Assembly (NCBI GenBank): GCA_017311315.1
Contig: CM029613.1
Coordinates: 932,501 to 996,500, forward strand
Length of the DNA: 64,000 bases
Direction: 5' to 3'
Source of the DNA: Dendrocalamus latiflorus
Lineage: Eukaryota; Streptophyta; Magnoliopsida; Poales; Poaceae
Part shown: positions 25,660 to 36,815 of the stretch, in pieces
How the letters are laid out: the number at the start of each line of letters is the position of its first letter
Position numbering within the stretch: position 1 is the first letter of the stretch
The notes under the pieces: generated by a model
The model's database searches: none
What the model saw: only the letters and a program-made list of their open reading frames with translations
Told to the model about the DNA's origin: nothing
Made by a program: the position numbers and the translations under genes

Positions 25660-26060
25660 GGATATTGACTGTAATTCTATAGATGATCGAAATATGAGAA
25701 AATAGCCTGCTATAGACGGTTTTCATGTCATTATATCAATATTGTCTATAAATAGTTTGTTATAGACAGTTTTCGTGCTATAGTATCAATATTGTCTATA
25801 TTTTACAGGCAACTCATTATAAACAACTAACAGATAATCCATTATAGAAGGTGTTTTTAGTATTGTCTATAAATGACATAAAAAAGGTGCAATAGATAAC
25901 GGCTGTCTATACCACTGTACATACCCTAAGAGTATGTATAATGGTATAGATAGCGGTAGTCTGTAATATACCTCCATGTCAACTATAGACAGAACTAAAG
26001 ACAATGTATATAATGTGTTGTCTATATAATGGTATAGATAGAAAAAGCAATAAATAGGTG
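25660..26060. repeat. Imperfect 'tatagac' tandem repeat / MITE-like region
   Basis: About 50-bp units with the words 'tatagac(a/g)gtttt' and 'tatcaatattgtctata' recur at about 25710-25760 and 25760-25810, followed by further 'gtctata' words of both orientations to 26040. It is A+T-rich and looks like a decayed MITE cluster. Confidence 0.45.
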
Positions 26061-26296
26061 GTGATCGGTTCGGCTGAAAAGCCCATGGCTTATGGCTGAA
26101 AACACTGTAGCTGACAGAGGCTTATTTAGCATAATTAAATTTTAAAAATATAAAAAATATGTTAGCTCATTACGTATAATACAAACAAATACGGGAAAAA
26201 AAAGAACCGGCAAAAAAGCTCAACAAAAAGCCAAAAGTTCAGAAAAAGACGAAACTTATGAATAGTGAAAAATAAGCCAGAAGCCGAGTTGATCAG
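26061..26296. mobile_element. MITE family X, copy 1
   Basis: Shares almost its whole length with the element at 32210-32482 (same 'ggcttatggctgaaaacac', 'tacgtataatacaaacaaat', 'aaccggcaaaaaagctcaac' blocks). Ends are 'gtgatcggttcggct' and the complement of 'tgatcaactcggct'. No coding sequence. It differs from copy 2 by lacking a short repeated 'gctggctgaaaaaagcactgta' stretch. Confidence 0.75.
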
Positions 26297-26730
26297 GACC
26301 ATAAAACCGTTTGTTAAATAGTCTATAATATCTTTCTCTCTTCTCACATCATCTAAAATCTTATGCGTCATACGTTTACAGACAGGTGACATATACTTAT
26401 TGTATGTGTCCTAACTCCAATCAGAGTGGTTTTTGTTTTCACTTCTATTTTGTTCAACCGTTGATTGCGAGGTCTTTTAAGGTAAAATTCAAATTGCAAG
26501 CAGATATGCTAGCAAATACCTCGTAATTGAATCGAGGCCTCACTGTATAGTACAGGCTCTTGGCTCCTGCCAACTTCATTTGACTCCGTGCCCAACGTTA
26601 GGTTTAACTATGTGCAGATGGTACGTACCTTGCAGGTAGGTTTCCGGTTTGCAATGCCCCAAAGTTCAGAGCTAAAAAAAATAAATAAATAATCAAATTT
26701 CAAGTAAGCACTCGGAGAGACTCAGGAGAC

Positions 26731-26993
26731 TAGGGGGTGTTTGGTTGCTAGTCACAGTTTACCACGCCTAAGGTTAGGCAAGTTTGACCAACTTTGGAAG
26801 CTGTTTGGTTGCAGCCACAGTTGTGGCAAGATTCTCTTCCAGCAAACTAGGTCACACACGTCAATGACTAAAAAAAGTGTGGCAAAATTCCCTTAGGCTT
26901 GCTAAGGTGTGGCAAAGAATTTGAGCATCTTAACTTAGGTAAGTGTGACAATTTTTATTGACAAAGTGTGATTAGCAACCAAACAGGCCCTAG
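26731..26993. mobile_element. Harbinger/Tourist-type MITE (257 bp), TSD TAG
   Basis: Element 26734-26990 with inverted ends GGGGTGTTTGGTTGCTAGTC and GGGCCTGTTTGGTTGCTAAT (complement), flanked by TAG on both sides. A 3-bp T-A-N duplication with G-rich 'tgtttgg' ends is usual for PIF/Harbinger MITEs. Confidence 0.7.
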
Positions 26994-27559
26994 ATTTGCA
27001 TTCGCGCAAGCATTGGTCACGTTCTTTTGTTGCGATTTATAGCTTTTAAGTACGGCAGCAGCTAACGAGAGAGAGAAAATACAGGGCCTCGGGTTGAGTT
27101 CGGCAGCAGCCAAGAGGTACCCCGCCCCCATCCACGTGTAAGTAAAGGAAGTGTACTGGTGTACTACCCGAAAGCATTCACGTTTCACATGACAAAAAAC
27201 GCTTAGCTGGAGTGGAGACGTACGTACGTGGTGCACATATGTACGCGTAAGCAAAGTACGAAAAGAATTTACCTTGAGCGTTCTCCTCAAGAAAATATCA
27301 GCAATGTTCAGGCCAATCGGATCAAGCATTGATCGAACAAGACTGGAATATAAATTAACATCAATTAGCTAGCTAGCTAGCAGCTAGCACTACTTTAATG
27401 CAAGGGATCCCTTAATACAACGCATGCGCACACAAGTAAAAGGCCAGTCATATCTTACATCCTCTCTTTCTTTTGCTCCCAAGGGGCAAAGACTACTTGC
27501 TCAGTTCAACGCCTCTCCTCGTCTCCCATTCCACGCTTGATCTCAGCACCCAGACTCGC
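26994..27559. other. Upstream region of the WRKY gene
   Basis: Presumed promoter and 5' UTR. A TAGC-repeat tract lies at about 27366-27386. An open frame in phase with the WRKY protein reaches back to about 27473 but has no ATG before 27560. Confidence 0.4.
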
Positions 27560-29265
27560 ATGCACTCTATGTCCGGAGCAGGAGGAGGAGGAGGAGGGGA
27601 TCATGGCCTCTACGGTGATCAGCCTGCCGCTGGCTTCGTCCCCTTCGACCACGACGACGTGGACAACTTCTTCCAGAGATCGGCATCGGCGTGCGGCGGA
27701 GAAGGCGGCGCCGCCGGTGGCGATGATGGGCTCACGCCGTACTCCAGCATCACGGACTACCTGCAAGGCTTCCTAGACCCCGTGGGGCACGCTGGGCAAC
27801 TCGACGAGTCGTGCCCGTTGGGCGATGCTGCTGTGAAGCAAGAAATGGTGGTGGTAGACGCGAGTCATGAGCTGCAGGCCGGCGGTGCGGCGCCGGTCAC
27901 GCCGAACTCGTCGGTGCTGTCGCCGTCCAGCGAGGTGGCCAGAGCGGACGAGCCGCGCCGGTGCAATAAAGGTAGGGAGGAAGAGGAGATCAATGAGGAG
28001 GGATCAGCTGACCAGAATTGCAGGTAACATTGGGATTAATTTTAATCTTGGTGCAACTCCCTGTTGAATCTCTCGTTGATTATCGCATGCATGATACATA
28101 ATTAATTAGATCCGGAAAGGGAACGAATTGAATTTGGTTTCGAAGTGTTAGATCCGCAGCTATTCTTTTTCAGGACACTCGATCCTCTTCGCTCAGAATA
28201 GAAAGATCCTTCTGCATACCGTGCGTGTGAACATTAGGACTTAGGGTTTGCTACCTATCTTCTCAGACAGACAAGGCTTATTCTAATTCCATAAAAAAGA
28301 AATTAGATCCGGCTAATTAGAGTAGACGGAACTTTTCCTCTTCTTTAGTTTCGATTTCATATTCTTCGTGATCCGTGCTGACTTTACAGAAGCTAGCGAC
28401 TTATCGATGATTCACGACTCAATTAACGAATCATGCATCAGCCTGAACGCTGCACAAGAGTGCTTCTTTCTCGTACCATGCATGTACACACACACACACA
28501 CATTCAGAGCCTGACCTGTCCAACCCCTTATTGTGTTGACCATGTTTCATGCAGGAGCAAAGCGAAGAAGAATGGAGAGAAGAGGCCGGGAGAGCCCCGG
28601 GTGGCGTTCATGACCAAGAGCGAGGTCGACCACCTCGAGGACGGCTACCGGTGGCGCAAGTACGGCCAGAAGGCCGTCAAGAACAGCTCTTATCCAAGGT
28701 GTGTGCGTGCACTCTCAATTCTCTCGATCTCTAGCTAGATTGCACCCATCTTAATCACACGTCGTATCACATCATAGTAGCGTCATGCTACGGCTTAACT
28801 AGAAATGAGCATTCATGCAGCATATGCATGGTCAGGCAGCCGTAATTAACAGTAGCAAGCTACACTGATCGATCTGAATGCAGGAGCTACTACCGGTGCA
28901 CGGCGCCGCTGTGCGGGGTGAAGAAACGGGTGGAGCGGTCGCAGCAGGACCCGTCCACGGTGATCACGACGTACGAAGGGCAGCACACGCACCCGAGCCC
29001 CGTGAACCACAGGGGGATGAGCGCGCGCATGCTCATGGCCAACGACTACGCGCTCGCGGCGCCGGCGCCGGCGCCGGTGCTCCAACTTGGCCTCTGCCCC
29101 GACCTCGCCGCTCGCGTGATGAGCGAGCAGATCGACTACGCGCGCACGTACATGCCGAGCGTACCAGCTGCCCCGCCGATGGCCCTACTTCAGGAGCACC
29201 GGTTCGCGGACTACAGCCTGCAAGATCTCGTTCCTTCGGCCGTGATGGGCAATCAGCATATATGA
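27560..29265 (+). CDS. WRKY8: Group IIc WRKY transcription factor, 3 exons
   Basis: Exons 27560-28023, 28555-28698 and 28884-29265 give 329 aa. The WRKYGQK motif is at aa 188-194 and the zinc-binding pattern C208-X4-C213-X23-H237-X1-H239 follows, which with one WRKY domain defines group II; VAFMTKSEVDHLEDGYRW and the downstream VKKRVERS..DPS fit subgroup IIc. The intron inside the domain, just after PR, is at the position conserved in most plant WRKY genes. The protein should bind W-box DNA (TTGACY) in the nucleus. N-terminal Gly-rich and acidic stretches probably include the activation region. An alternative ATG is at 27569. The rice name WRKY8 is from remembered chromosome order next to this MAP kinase and is less certain than the family call. 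Intron 1 carries a (CA)n tract (about 28487-28502). Confidence 0.9.
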
Positions 29266-30321
29266 GCATTAGCTGTTAAAGTTCTATGCATATGTGCATC
29301 GTCTTCAGTTAACTGCTTGCATCTCTCAAGGCCTTTGCATGCATGCTTTGGTCTTAGCAAGGCAGATGCACATGATGTTTGTACTTAACATTTGTTTTTT
29401 TTTAAAAAAAAAATCAAAACCCATATAGCTTGAAGATACGCCTACGTCTCTGCTTGACGCTGTTTTGCAATTTTTTAGGGGGGCTGTTCTGCAGTTAATA
29501 TTCTGCCGAGTTATGCCTGGGTTAAAGAAACAGAGTTTTGCGACAGAAGGAGACATATTATTACCAAGTTCAGTGACCACATTGACACATGTCACACCTG
29601 GTCACAAGCAGAATGCTGGCAGACTTCTAAGATATCCTGTATCCGCAACTAGAATGCTAGGAAAAATTGAAAATCTAATCTAAGTTTTGCCCCTTAAAAA
29701 ATAAATTAGTTACGCCCCTTAAAATAGTGGGCCAGACGTTCCACGTCCACGCATCATCGGCCATCGGATTATCTGTGGATGCAGCCAGAGAAGGAGGCGC
29801 GGAAGATCACGAGTACTCGGTAAACCCAAACCAATCTGTTCCTGGAATTCGAAACGTACACATCACCGTGAACATGCCTTGCACTCTGGGCCATCTTATT
29901 ATAATAGAGTCTATAAAATCCGATATAAATATAGATGGTATCTATAATATAGAAGACAGATTTCGTAGAAAGGGTTAAAATAATAACGTTGAAACAACCA
30001 CATTAAAAGAGAACATATTTGATAAAATCAACCGTAAGTTCTTTACACATAACCTTAGAGTAACTTCAACCGGTTCTTTATCCTGCTCTTCATTGTATAT
30101 TTACCTAATATGACTCAAGAAATGGACTCCAACCGGTTCTTTATCCTCCTCTTCATTTTTATCGAGTCGCTATTTTCTCCCGGCCGCTAGCTAGATTTGA
30201 CGAGCGCCTCCTCACTCGCTTCTCAAATAGCTAGGCCATTGGAATGCTAACTCAAATAGAGAGCTGAAAATAATAGCTAGCCTCTTCATCCTAGGAAATA
30301 GAGAGGGAGAAATGACTAATA
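29266..30321. other. Intergenic, no gene seen
   Basis: 3' region of the WRKY gene and A+T-rich intergenic DNA. Two related 'ccggttctttatcct' segments (about 30070-30150) suggest a small duplication. No coding sequence recognised. Confidence 0.35.
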
Positions 30322-30668
30322 AGAGCAAGTTTAATAGTACAGATAGCTGCTACCTCTAATACATTTCCATGTCATCAAAAGATAATGATGCAGTCAACCC
30401 ATATAATAAGCTGGCTATAAGTTGTCTCCACAAGAGCTCTCAATCATTTAATACATACATAGGTATTGATAATTTAATACATGCATGGGTATAGCAATTA
30501 GTTCTATGGTACATGCATGGATAATGCCTCTTTTCCTGTGCTATAGCCTAACTCTTGCATGGGAGTCGGCTTGGCTCTCTCTCTCCTTTTCTCTCTCCCC
30601 TCCATATAGGACTATGCTGACATGGATTCCCTTGTAGCTAGCACAGTCAGCTTTATTAAACTTACTCC
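30322..30668. mobile_element. MITE with 'agagcaagtttaata' ends
   Basis: Left end AGAGCAAGTTTAATAGTA and right end, read on the minus strand, TGGAGTAAGTTTAATAAA are imperfect inverted repeats; such ends mark a very common rice MITE group. The interior contains 'atgcatgggta' repeats. The target duplication is not clear. Confidence 0.5.
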
Positions 30669-32209
30669 AAGAGTACAAGAGATTGTCACTCACTCCCAAC
30701 TCTCTTAAATTTTAGGATCATTAGATCCTTACCCTATATAAGAATATCTTAGGCTCTAATTCTCTCGTGCACTTTTTACTTTGGATGAGTAGGCTTGATT
30801 ATTTTATATAGGCACACTCTATGGAGTAGAAATTCTAATCCAAATAGGAGTATAAATTTTAATTTTAGTAGGATTCATCTAGTATGAATTCTAATTCTAG
30901 TAGCATTAATCTAGAACTCTTTATAACATACCTTTTTAAATCCTAAAAGACTAGATATGAGTTATCCTAACTCAACAATCTCCATATTAACTTTATCGGT
31001 TGAAGTCATTGTGCTTCTCTAATAACTCGCTTCAAGTCGACTCCACCTTTTTTTTGGTTTTTTCTCTTACCTTTAGGAGTGCCTCCATCACAGGGGCTCG
31101 TGCACATCACTGCAATATGTGTGTCAGTGTCCGGACTAGCCTGCTTAAACTCTCTAATTGAGAACTCTTTCATTGTGGAGTTTGGTTAACTACACTTTCT
31201 TTTCCTACAACCTTCTATATTCTAAGTTTGTACTACCTTTGAGCTCCACCTGCTCTTGGTACTATGTGGTTAATCCCATCATGTCTTTCTTCTTCCAATA
31301 GTTTGTACCTTCGTCTTTGCGTCTGCTAGATTTTGTAACCATCTTTGCAGTTCCACACATAACTGTAGATAAAATCTGAGTACCCATCTGAACAGGGCCT
31401 AAATTCCCCGAATTCTAAATTTTACCATGTTGTAGGCAAGCAAAAAATTAACAAAGTCCTAAATTTTACCATGCCATGCCTTAGTGTACCCATGTTTTAC
31501 TGTGTGTTGGGTGAGCATAAATTTGGCTTAAATACAAAATCTTGCCAGTGGTGCGAATTTCGACGATCTCGGTGCAAAGCTATTTGCTAAAATAGGAAGA
31601 CAATCAGCGGCTCTCCTTGTCCGGCGATCGCTACTTGAGCACCTCCCCAAGAATCAAAGGCCCTTCTCTTCGTCTACGACCGATGGCTTTTAGCTGGTTG
31701 ATAACTTTTGCCTATATTTTTCGATACAGCAACAAACGGTGGAGATACCGATGTGGACGATGCGCACGATTTTAGGCCTAAGAGCCATTCGGAGAATCCA
31801 TTTAAAGAAGTCATTATATTTGTTTTGACTTTTGGAGAAGACCAAAGCCTAAAAGAACATGGGCTAAATGCCTCACAAAGAAAAGAATATCTTATCTATA
31901 TAAATAAAAATAATTATTGATATTCAAAGTACCTCATTCTTTTGAGAGAAAGAAAATCCCACAATAACAATCCTAAAGAAAAATCCTAAAAATTCTCACA
32001 GTAATCGTAATAGAGAGGGATCTTCACCACTTATTTTAGTAAGGTCAGATTATAACAGTGCAGATTAACCATATATAGATATTAAAGTTACACAACAAAT
32101 ACAATTACATTTAGTTATAGACAAAAGAGTTATATATAAAAGACAACTACATCATAATACCTAGCCTAGCAATTACCTGCACAGTTTACCCGTTAGTTTT
32201 TCCTTGGGA
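30669..32209. other. Intergenic, no gene recognised
   Basis: A+T-rich sequence. A 70-codon frame at 31708-31920 has no similarity I can name. No exon-like structure seen. Confidence 0.35.
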
Positions 32210-32482
32210 GTGATCAACTCGGCTTAAAAGCTCATGGCTTATGGCTGAAAACACTGTAGCTGGCTGAAAAAAGCACTGTAGCTGACAGAGACTTATTTCG
32301 CATAATTAAATTTAAAAAAATTTAAAAATATAAAAAATATGTTAGCCCATTACGTATAATACAAACAAATACGGGGAAAAAAGAACCGGCAAAAAAGCTC
32401 AACAAAAAGCCAAAAGTTCAGAAAAAGACGAAATTTATGAATAGTGCAAAATAAGCCAGAAGCCATAAGCCGAGTTGATCAC
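32210..32482. mobile_element. MITE family X, copy 2
   Basis: Ends GTGATCAACTCGGCTTA and, inverted, GTGATCAACTCGGCTTATGG. Nearly identical inside to the copy at 26.06 kb, with an extra short internal duplication near 32262-32285. Non-coding. The TSD could not be fixed. Confidence 0.75.
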
Positions 32483-32540
32483 AACCCTTATTTGTAACTG
32501 GCACGCAACTACGCAAGTATTTCCCACGGGTACTGATGGC

Positions 32541-32603
32541 TGAACGCCCGCTAGCGCCTGTATTCTTCAGTTGAACGCCCCGCTAGCGCCTGTATTCTTC
32601 AGT
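32541..32603. repeat. 31/32-bp tandem duplication
   Basis: Two adjacent copies of a unit beginning 'tgaacgccc(c)gctagcgcc' and ending 'tattcttcagt', differing by one extra C. It lies about 410 bp beyond the 3' end of the carboxypeptidase gene. Confidence 0.85.
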
Positions 32604-33013
32604 TGCCTGACGAGCTGCAGTGTATACACAAGGATTCAGAAAACAGAAGTGAATTTTGGCGCTGCCGAACGTTGCAGCTTTGCTGCTTTACTTCTGCTCC
32701 ATTTATTTAGCAAACGCAAGGTCATGCTTCCGGCCATTTCGCCATGCAAGCGGGGGATCCGCCGCACACACCCCTTGCGCACGATGCGAACTGCTCCACG
32801 ACGCAGCGTGGGCGCATACGTCAGAATCGGCGAGCTCCAAACAAATGAGCTGAGCCGTTAACTACCTGGACCAGAAAGGATGCAAAACTAACTTGCTGAC
32901 TAACAAAAACAACTGGATTAGCTTACAGGTACAACAGTAAGCGCGGCGGCGAGCACTGCTACGGAAGCAACCGTGCGCAGCCGGCTCAGCCGGCCGTGAC
33001 GACGAAGACGGTC

Positions 33014-34364
33014 TTATATCTCCGCGCGGCCACGGCCGCTGAACAGCCCTGTCTCCAACACCCAGTGCTCGATCATCTCTCGCGCCGCACGCCCGTTAGC
33101 CGCCGGCACGAAGTGTCCAGCCCCGTACACAATCACGTGCGCGAGCGCGTCATAGCTCTGCACGTACCCGGCGAGCTCCCCTTCGCCGCTCCGCCACACG
33201 GCGCGCTCGGCGTCCTGGAACGTGGCCAGCCCGTCCCACTCCACCTCCCTCAGCCACGCCTCCGTGGACACCACCCCGTCCCTCAGGTCGCGGATCCCCT
33301 CGTACAGCAGCCAGCAGGACGCGCGCCGACTCCCGCCGCAGAAGCGACTCCACCTCACGCTTCGCGCTCTTCATCACGTCCTCGTGCAGCGCTGCGTCCA
33401 CCGCCGCGGTGCAGAACTCCCACGCAACGTCGCCCCGGGCGCCCAGCGCCGCCTTCACCTCGGCTCTGTTCAGGAACTCGCCAAGCACGTCGGCTTCGAG
33501 CCACCGCTGCGTGACCACGTCGAACAGCGTCGCGAGCCCCGTGGTGTTTTGCAGCCACGACAGCACCCGCCCCCGCGCGTCCGACGCGTTGCGCCACCTC
33601 TCCGCCCTCGCCAGCTCCACCGCCTCCGCCTGCAGCGCCTCCAGCTCCCGCTTTTGCTTCGCATTGATCAGCCCCATGAAGTACGCCGTGTCGGCATGCG
33701 TGGCCACCTGCGCGACGGGGTGAACCAGCCCGTTGCCGATGGCCACGCCGCGCAGGTTGATCCTTTGGTGCTCCGGCAGCGTGGGGTTCACGGTCAGGAT
33801 GTATGATCCCGCCGAGGGGACGAACTTGCCGGCGTAGCTCTCGCCGGTGAGGAAAAGCGGGCGGGCGCGGAAGCCCGGTTGGAGGGAGAAGAACGACTGG
33901 AGGGCGGCGAGGATGTGTTCGGCGACGACGGACTGTTCGGTGGGGATGGCGGCGGGTGACGGCTCGGCGCTGAAGCCGGTGCCGAGCGGGCTGTCAATGA
34001 AGAGGAGACCAAACCGGCGGTTCCACGCGAAGGGATTGGGCGAGAGGGAGCTGGAGTTGTCGTCGGCGGAGCGGTGAAGAGAGTAGGGGCCGATCTGGAG
34101 GAGGTTGCTGAGTTGGGCCGAGCAGCCGGGGCCGCCCTCGAGCCAGAGGAGGAGCGGCGTGTAGGCCGGCGCGGTGAGCGGGTTGGTGGCCTCGTAGAAG
34201 GCGAAGAAGAGGGAGGCGTTGACCGGCGGGATTGGGAGGTAGCCCGACTTGGTCGGGAGTGCTTCCGTGGGGAACACCGCTGCCGCCGCGGCTGAGCCTG
34301 AGACGGTGGCGGAGGAGCTGAAAACGACGAGGAGTATGATGGGGAGAAGGGGAGAAGGCGCCAT
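33014..34364 (-). pseudogene. Serine carboxypeptidase-like (S10) gene with a frameshift
   Basis: Single-exon gene. From the ATG at 34364 the frame encodes a signal peptide (MAPSPLLPIILLVVFSS), then LLLWLEGGPGCSAQ (oxyanion hole) and GESYAGKFVP with the nucleophile Ser, then the typical N-glycosylated middle part. At about 33305-33317 the sequence CAGCAGC-CAGCAG shows a 7-bp duplication. It shifts the frame just after RVLL; the normal C-terminus (YEGIRDLRDGVVS with the catalytic Asp, GAGHFVP with the catalytic His) continues in the next frame to a stop at 33014. The frame actually read runs out of phase to 33150. As sequenced, the product lacks Asp and His of the triad and cannot be an active hydrolase. 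The rest is undamaged, so the lesion is recent or a sequence error. Closest type: plant SCPL50/51 secretory proteins. Confidence 0.85.
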
Positions 34365-34567
34365 GGATTGGTGCGTGACGGCAGGTCGCGGATTCGGCGT
34401 GGAGTGTGACGGCTGACAGCCTTGTCTGAACAGGATGGGGAGAAGGGGAGAAGTCGCCGGAAGGATCTTCTCTGGGTCTGTCCCCTTTCCTTTCAATAGG
34501 GACTGCCTAATATATTTTATACGTGTGCATATCACCTCACCTCGCCTCCTCCGCTTCCTGCCTTCCC

Positions 34568-35450
34568 ATGGCTGCGGCGGCTCACCTCCTCTCCCCACCC
34601 GCCGCCTCCCCACTAAACTCCCGTCCCATCCTTCCTCCCCACGTCGGCCGCTTCAACCACCGGACCGAAGCTTCCAAGAGCCTCTCCTGCTGCGCGTCGC
34701 TTGGCCCCGACGGCTTCCTGGCAGCACTCGCCACCACCAGGCCGGCGGCCCCCCGGGGGAGGTCGTACCTGGGAAAATTGAGTATATAGGACTGAGTTGA
34801 GTGTGATTTTGTAAAATAGGATCAAATTTTTTGGACTTGTAAATATAGGACTGAGTTCAACACCTTCTTGCAAATATATGATTTTCCCATTTTAATTTCA
34901 TTTCCATTTTTCATGCATTTTTCTCCACGCGAAATGACCCTTTTGCCCTTCTTCTTCCTCCTCACCTGGCCGCGCCGCCGCCTGGCCGCGCCGCCCCCTC
35001 GCCCGCCCCGCCCCGCGCCGCCGCCGCTCCCTCGCCCGCGCCGCGCCGCCGCCGCTCCCTCGCCTGGGGAGGGAGCGGCGGCGCGGGCGAGGGAGCGGCG
35101 GCGGCGCGGCGCGGGGCAGGCGAGGGAGCGGCGCGGGCGGGCGAGGGGGCGGCGCGGCCAACGAGGGGGCGGCGCGGCCAGGTGAGGAGGAAGAAGAAGG
35201 GCAAAAAGGTCATTTCGCGTGGAGAAAAATGCCTGAAAAATGGAAATGAAATTAAAATGGAAAAAATCCTATATTTGCAAGAAGGTGGTGAACTCAGTCC
35301 TATATTTACAAATCCAAAAAACTTGATCCTATTTCACAAAATCACACTCAACTCAGTCCTATATACTCAATTTTCCCTCGTACCTGTGGGAGCACTCCTG
35401 CCTCATCTTCCCGCCCCCGCGCGGCCGCCGCCCGCTCGCCGCCGTCAAGC
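34568..35450 (+). pseudogene. 5' exon of a plastid-targeted-looking gene split by a foldback element
   Basis: The ATG at 34568 opens a frame with an Ala/Ser/Pro-rich, acid-poor N-terminus typical of a chloroplast transit peptide and continues to 34770. The frame is interrupted by the 607-bp foldback element (34771-35377). Ignoring the insertion and one duplicated target, it resumes in frame at 35386 (WEHSCLIFPPPRGRRPL) and then fades into unrelated sequence after about 35450. The rest of the gene is missing. The 'SCL(V/I)..PP(P)' context reminds me of plant DUF1350 alpha/beta-hydrolase-like plastid proteins, but this is a weak guess. The ATG is 204 bp from, and divergent to, the carboxypeptidase start codon. 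Confidence 0.55.
34763..35385. mobile_element. Foldback Mutator-like element (607 bp) in an exon
   Basis: Element 34771-35377 with ends GGGAAAATTGAGTATATAGG and its complement. The inverted repeats extend through A+T-rich outer arms (about 165 bp) and a GC-rich core (34920-35210), making a near-complete hairpin. The duplicated target is TCGTACCT (34763-34770, 35378-35385); it becomes 9 bp (TCGTACCTG) if the first G of the element is counted as target. Same GGGAAAATTG terminus as the element at 4.2 kb but a different body. No transposase. Confidence 0.85.
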
Positions 35451-36815
35451 GCTCATCACGATCCTTGTATTGTTTCCGGTGCTTCCTTACTTACTTGAGA
35501 AAATGCTAAACCCAAACTTACGCAACCCTTTATGGCCTTAGGACACCTCCCCTAACCTTGGTCTTACCATCGACTACAACAATCACCAAACACCTTGCAC
35601 ATAAAAGAACAAGCAGCCATCCCAAGCACAAGTGACATACATTTGACTCTCATCAATAAAATCGATGTAAACATGTACCATTTGATACCCACATAAAGAT
35701 TTTTATAATGCACGGACTCCCACCATGACTAACACTTACATGAACTCCCACTGTAACTAACACAATTGAAACAAACCCAATTCACTCAACTTTCAGAGAC
35801 CGGTTTGACCGCCACCAACAGCTGATCAAATAGCCACAAACCGACTTAAAATCTCCTGGTAACAGGGAACTGATATGATCGCGACACCCATATCGATCAA
35901 ACGACCCAACAACTTCTGGTCAGCTCATCATCACATGGCCGATCACACCGCTTTCAAAAACTCCTTACAACGTAACGAGCACCCCCTTTGGAATAAACGA
36001 AGCGCCAACTAGAAATTGATCGCACCACATTTCTGGTTGGACTGTCACGCATGGCCGGTCACACTGGACTCTGGTTAGACCGCCGCCCACAGCCGGTCAG
36101 ACTGCTCTCGCACAGCGGTCAGAGCGTCTCTATAGGCCAGTCAGACCGCTACAAACCTGATAGCAAAAATCAGAGTAAGAGATACAAAATCTAACTCAAA
36201 CTTTGATATTGAAATATAAGTAAAATCAAGTTCTCATTATACAACATAGAGTGACATCCACATGATCTCGCACAATCGGCACTCTTAGAAATGATACGTC
36301 TACGCCACGTATGCTCTTACAATTCTACGAAGCCTACCAGACAGAAAACGTCTTCAGCTCGTGAGCAGAGTCGCAATTCATTTGCGTTCCCATGAGCAAA
36401 TTTAACCTGGGCAAGCAACCACTCGAAGCTACCGAAGACCAGATGGTATACATTTCTGAAGTACTGGTAACCAGCAAGGTAGATATGATGGCCAAGCGAT
36501 CATCTCTGTAGTCTGTACAAGATACATAGTTCTATTTCCTTTTGATCTGTTTCCTCGCACTAACAAAAAAAATTTCGCCTAAATAACTCGGATGACCAAC
36601 CCTTCTGGTGTGCAGCGAATAGCACCATTTCTGCCTGAGTTGATGATGTAGAGACAACAGATGGAAGAGGTCAAGAAGCTGAGATCACCTATTTTAGGTT
36701 GACCTCATCCATCTGACCATCATGCGCCCCTTCTTTCAGATTATTCTCTCCATTTGTTGCTACTGACCAGGAGAAGCTGCGGCCAGATATCTAAGATGTG
36801 CCACCATTTGAGCAG
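35451..36815. other. Repeat-like sequence, then 3' UTR of the MAP kinase gene
   Basis: 35.5-36.2 kb holds repeated 'ccggt(c/t)(a/t)gaccgc' words in both orientations (about 35800-36150), a pattern of sub-terminal repeats of transposons, possibly CACTA type, but no ends were found. From about 36250 to 36815 the sequence is probably MAP kinase 3' UTR. No coding sequence. Confidence 0.35.

Noticed and set aside
28484..28503. (CA)n repeat that might be regulatory
   Set aside because: An ordinary microsatellite in WRKY intron 1; nothing further supports a function.
33150..34613. 487-codon frame starting upstream of the carboxypeptidase ATG
   Set aside because: The first 83 codons precede the signal peptide and the last 60 are out-of-frame sequence after the 7-bp duplication.
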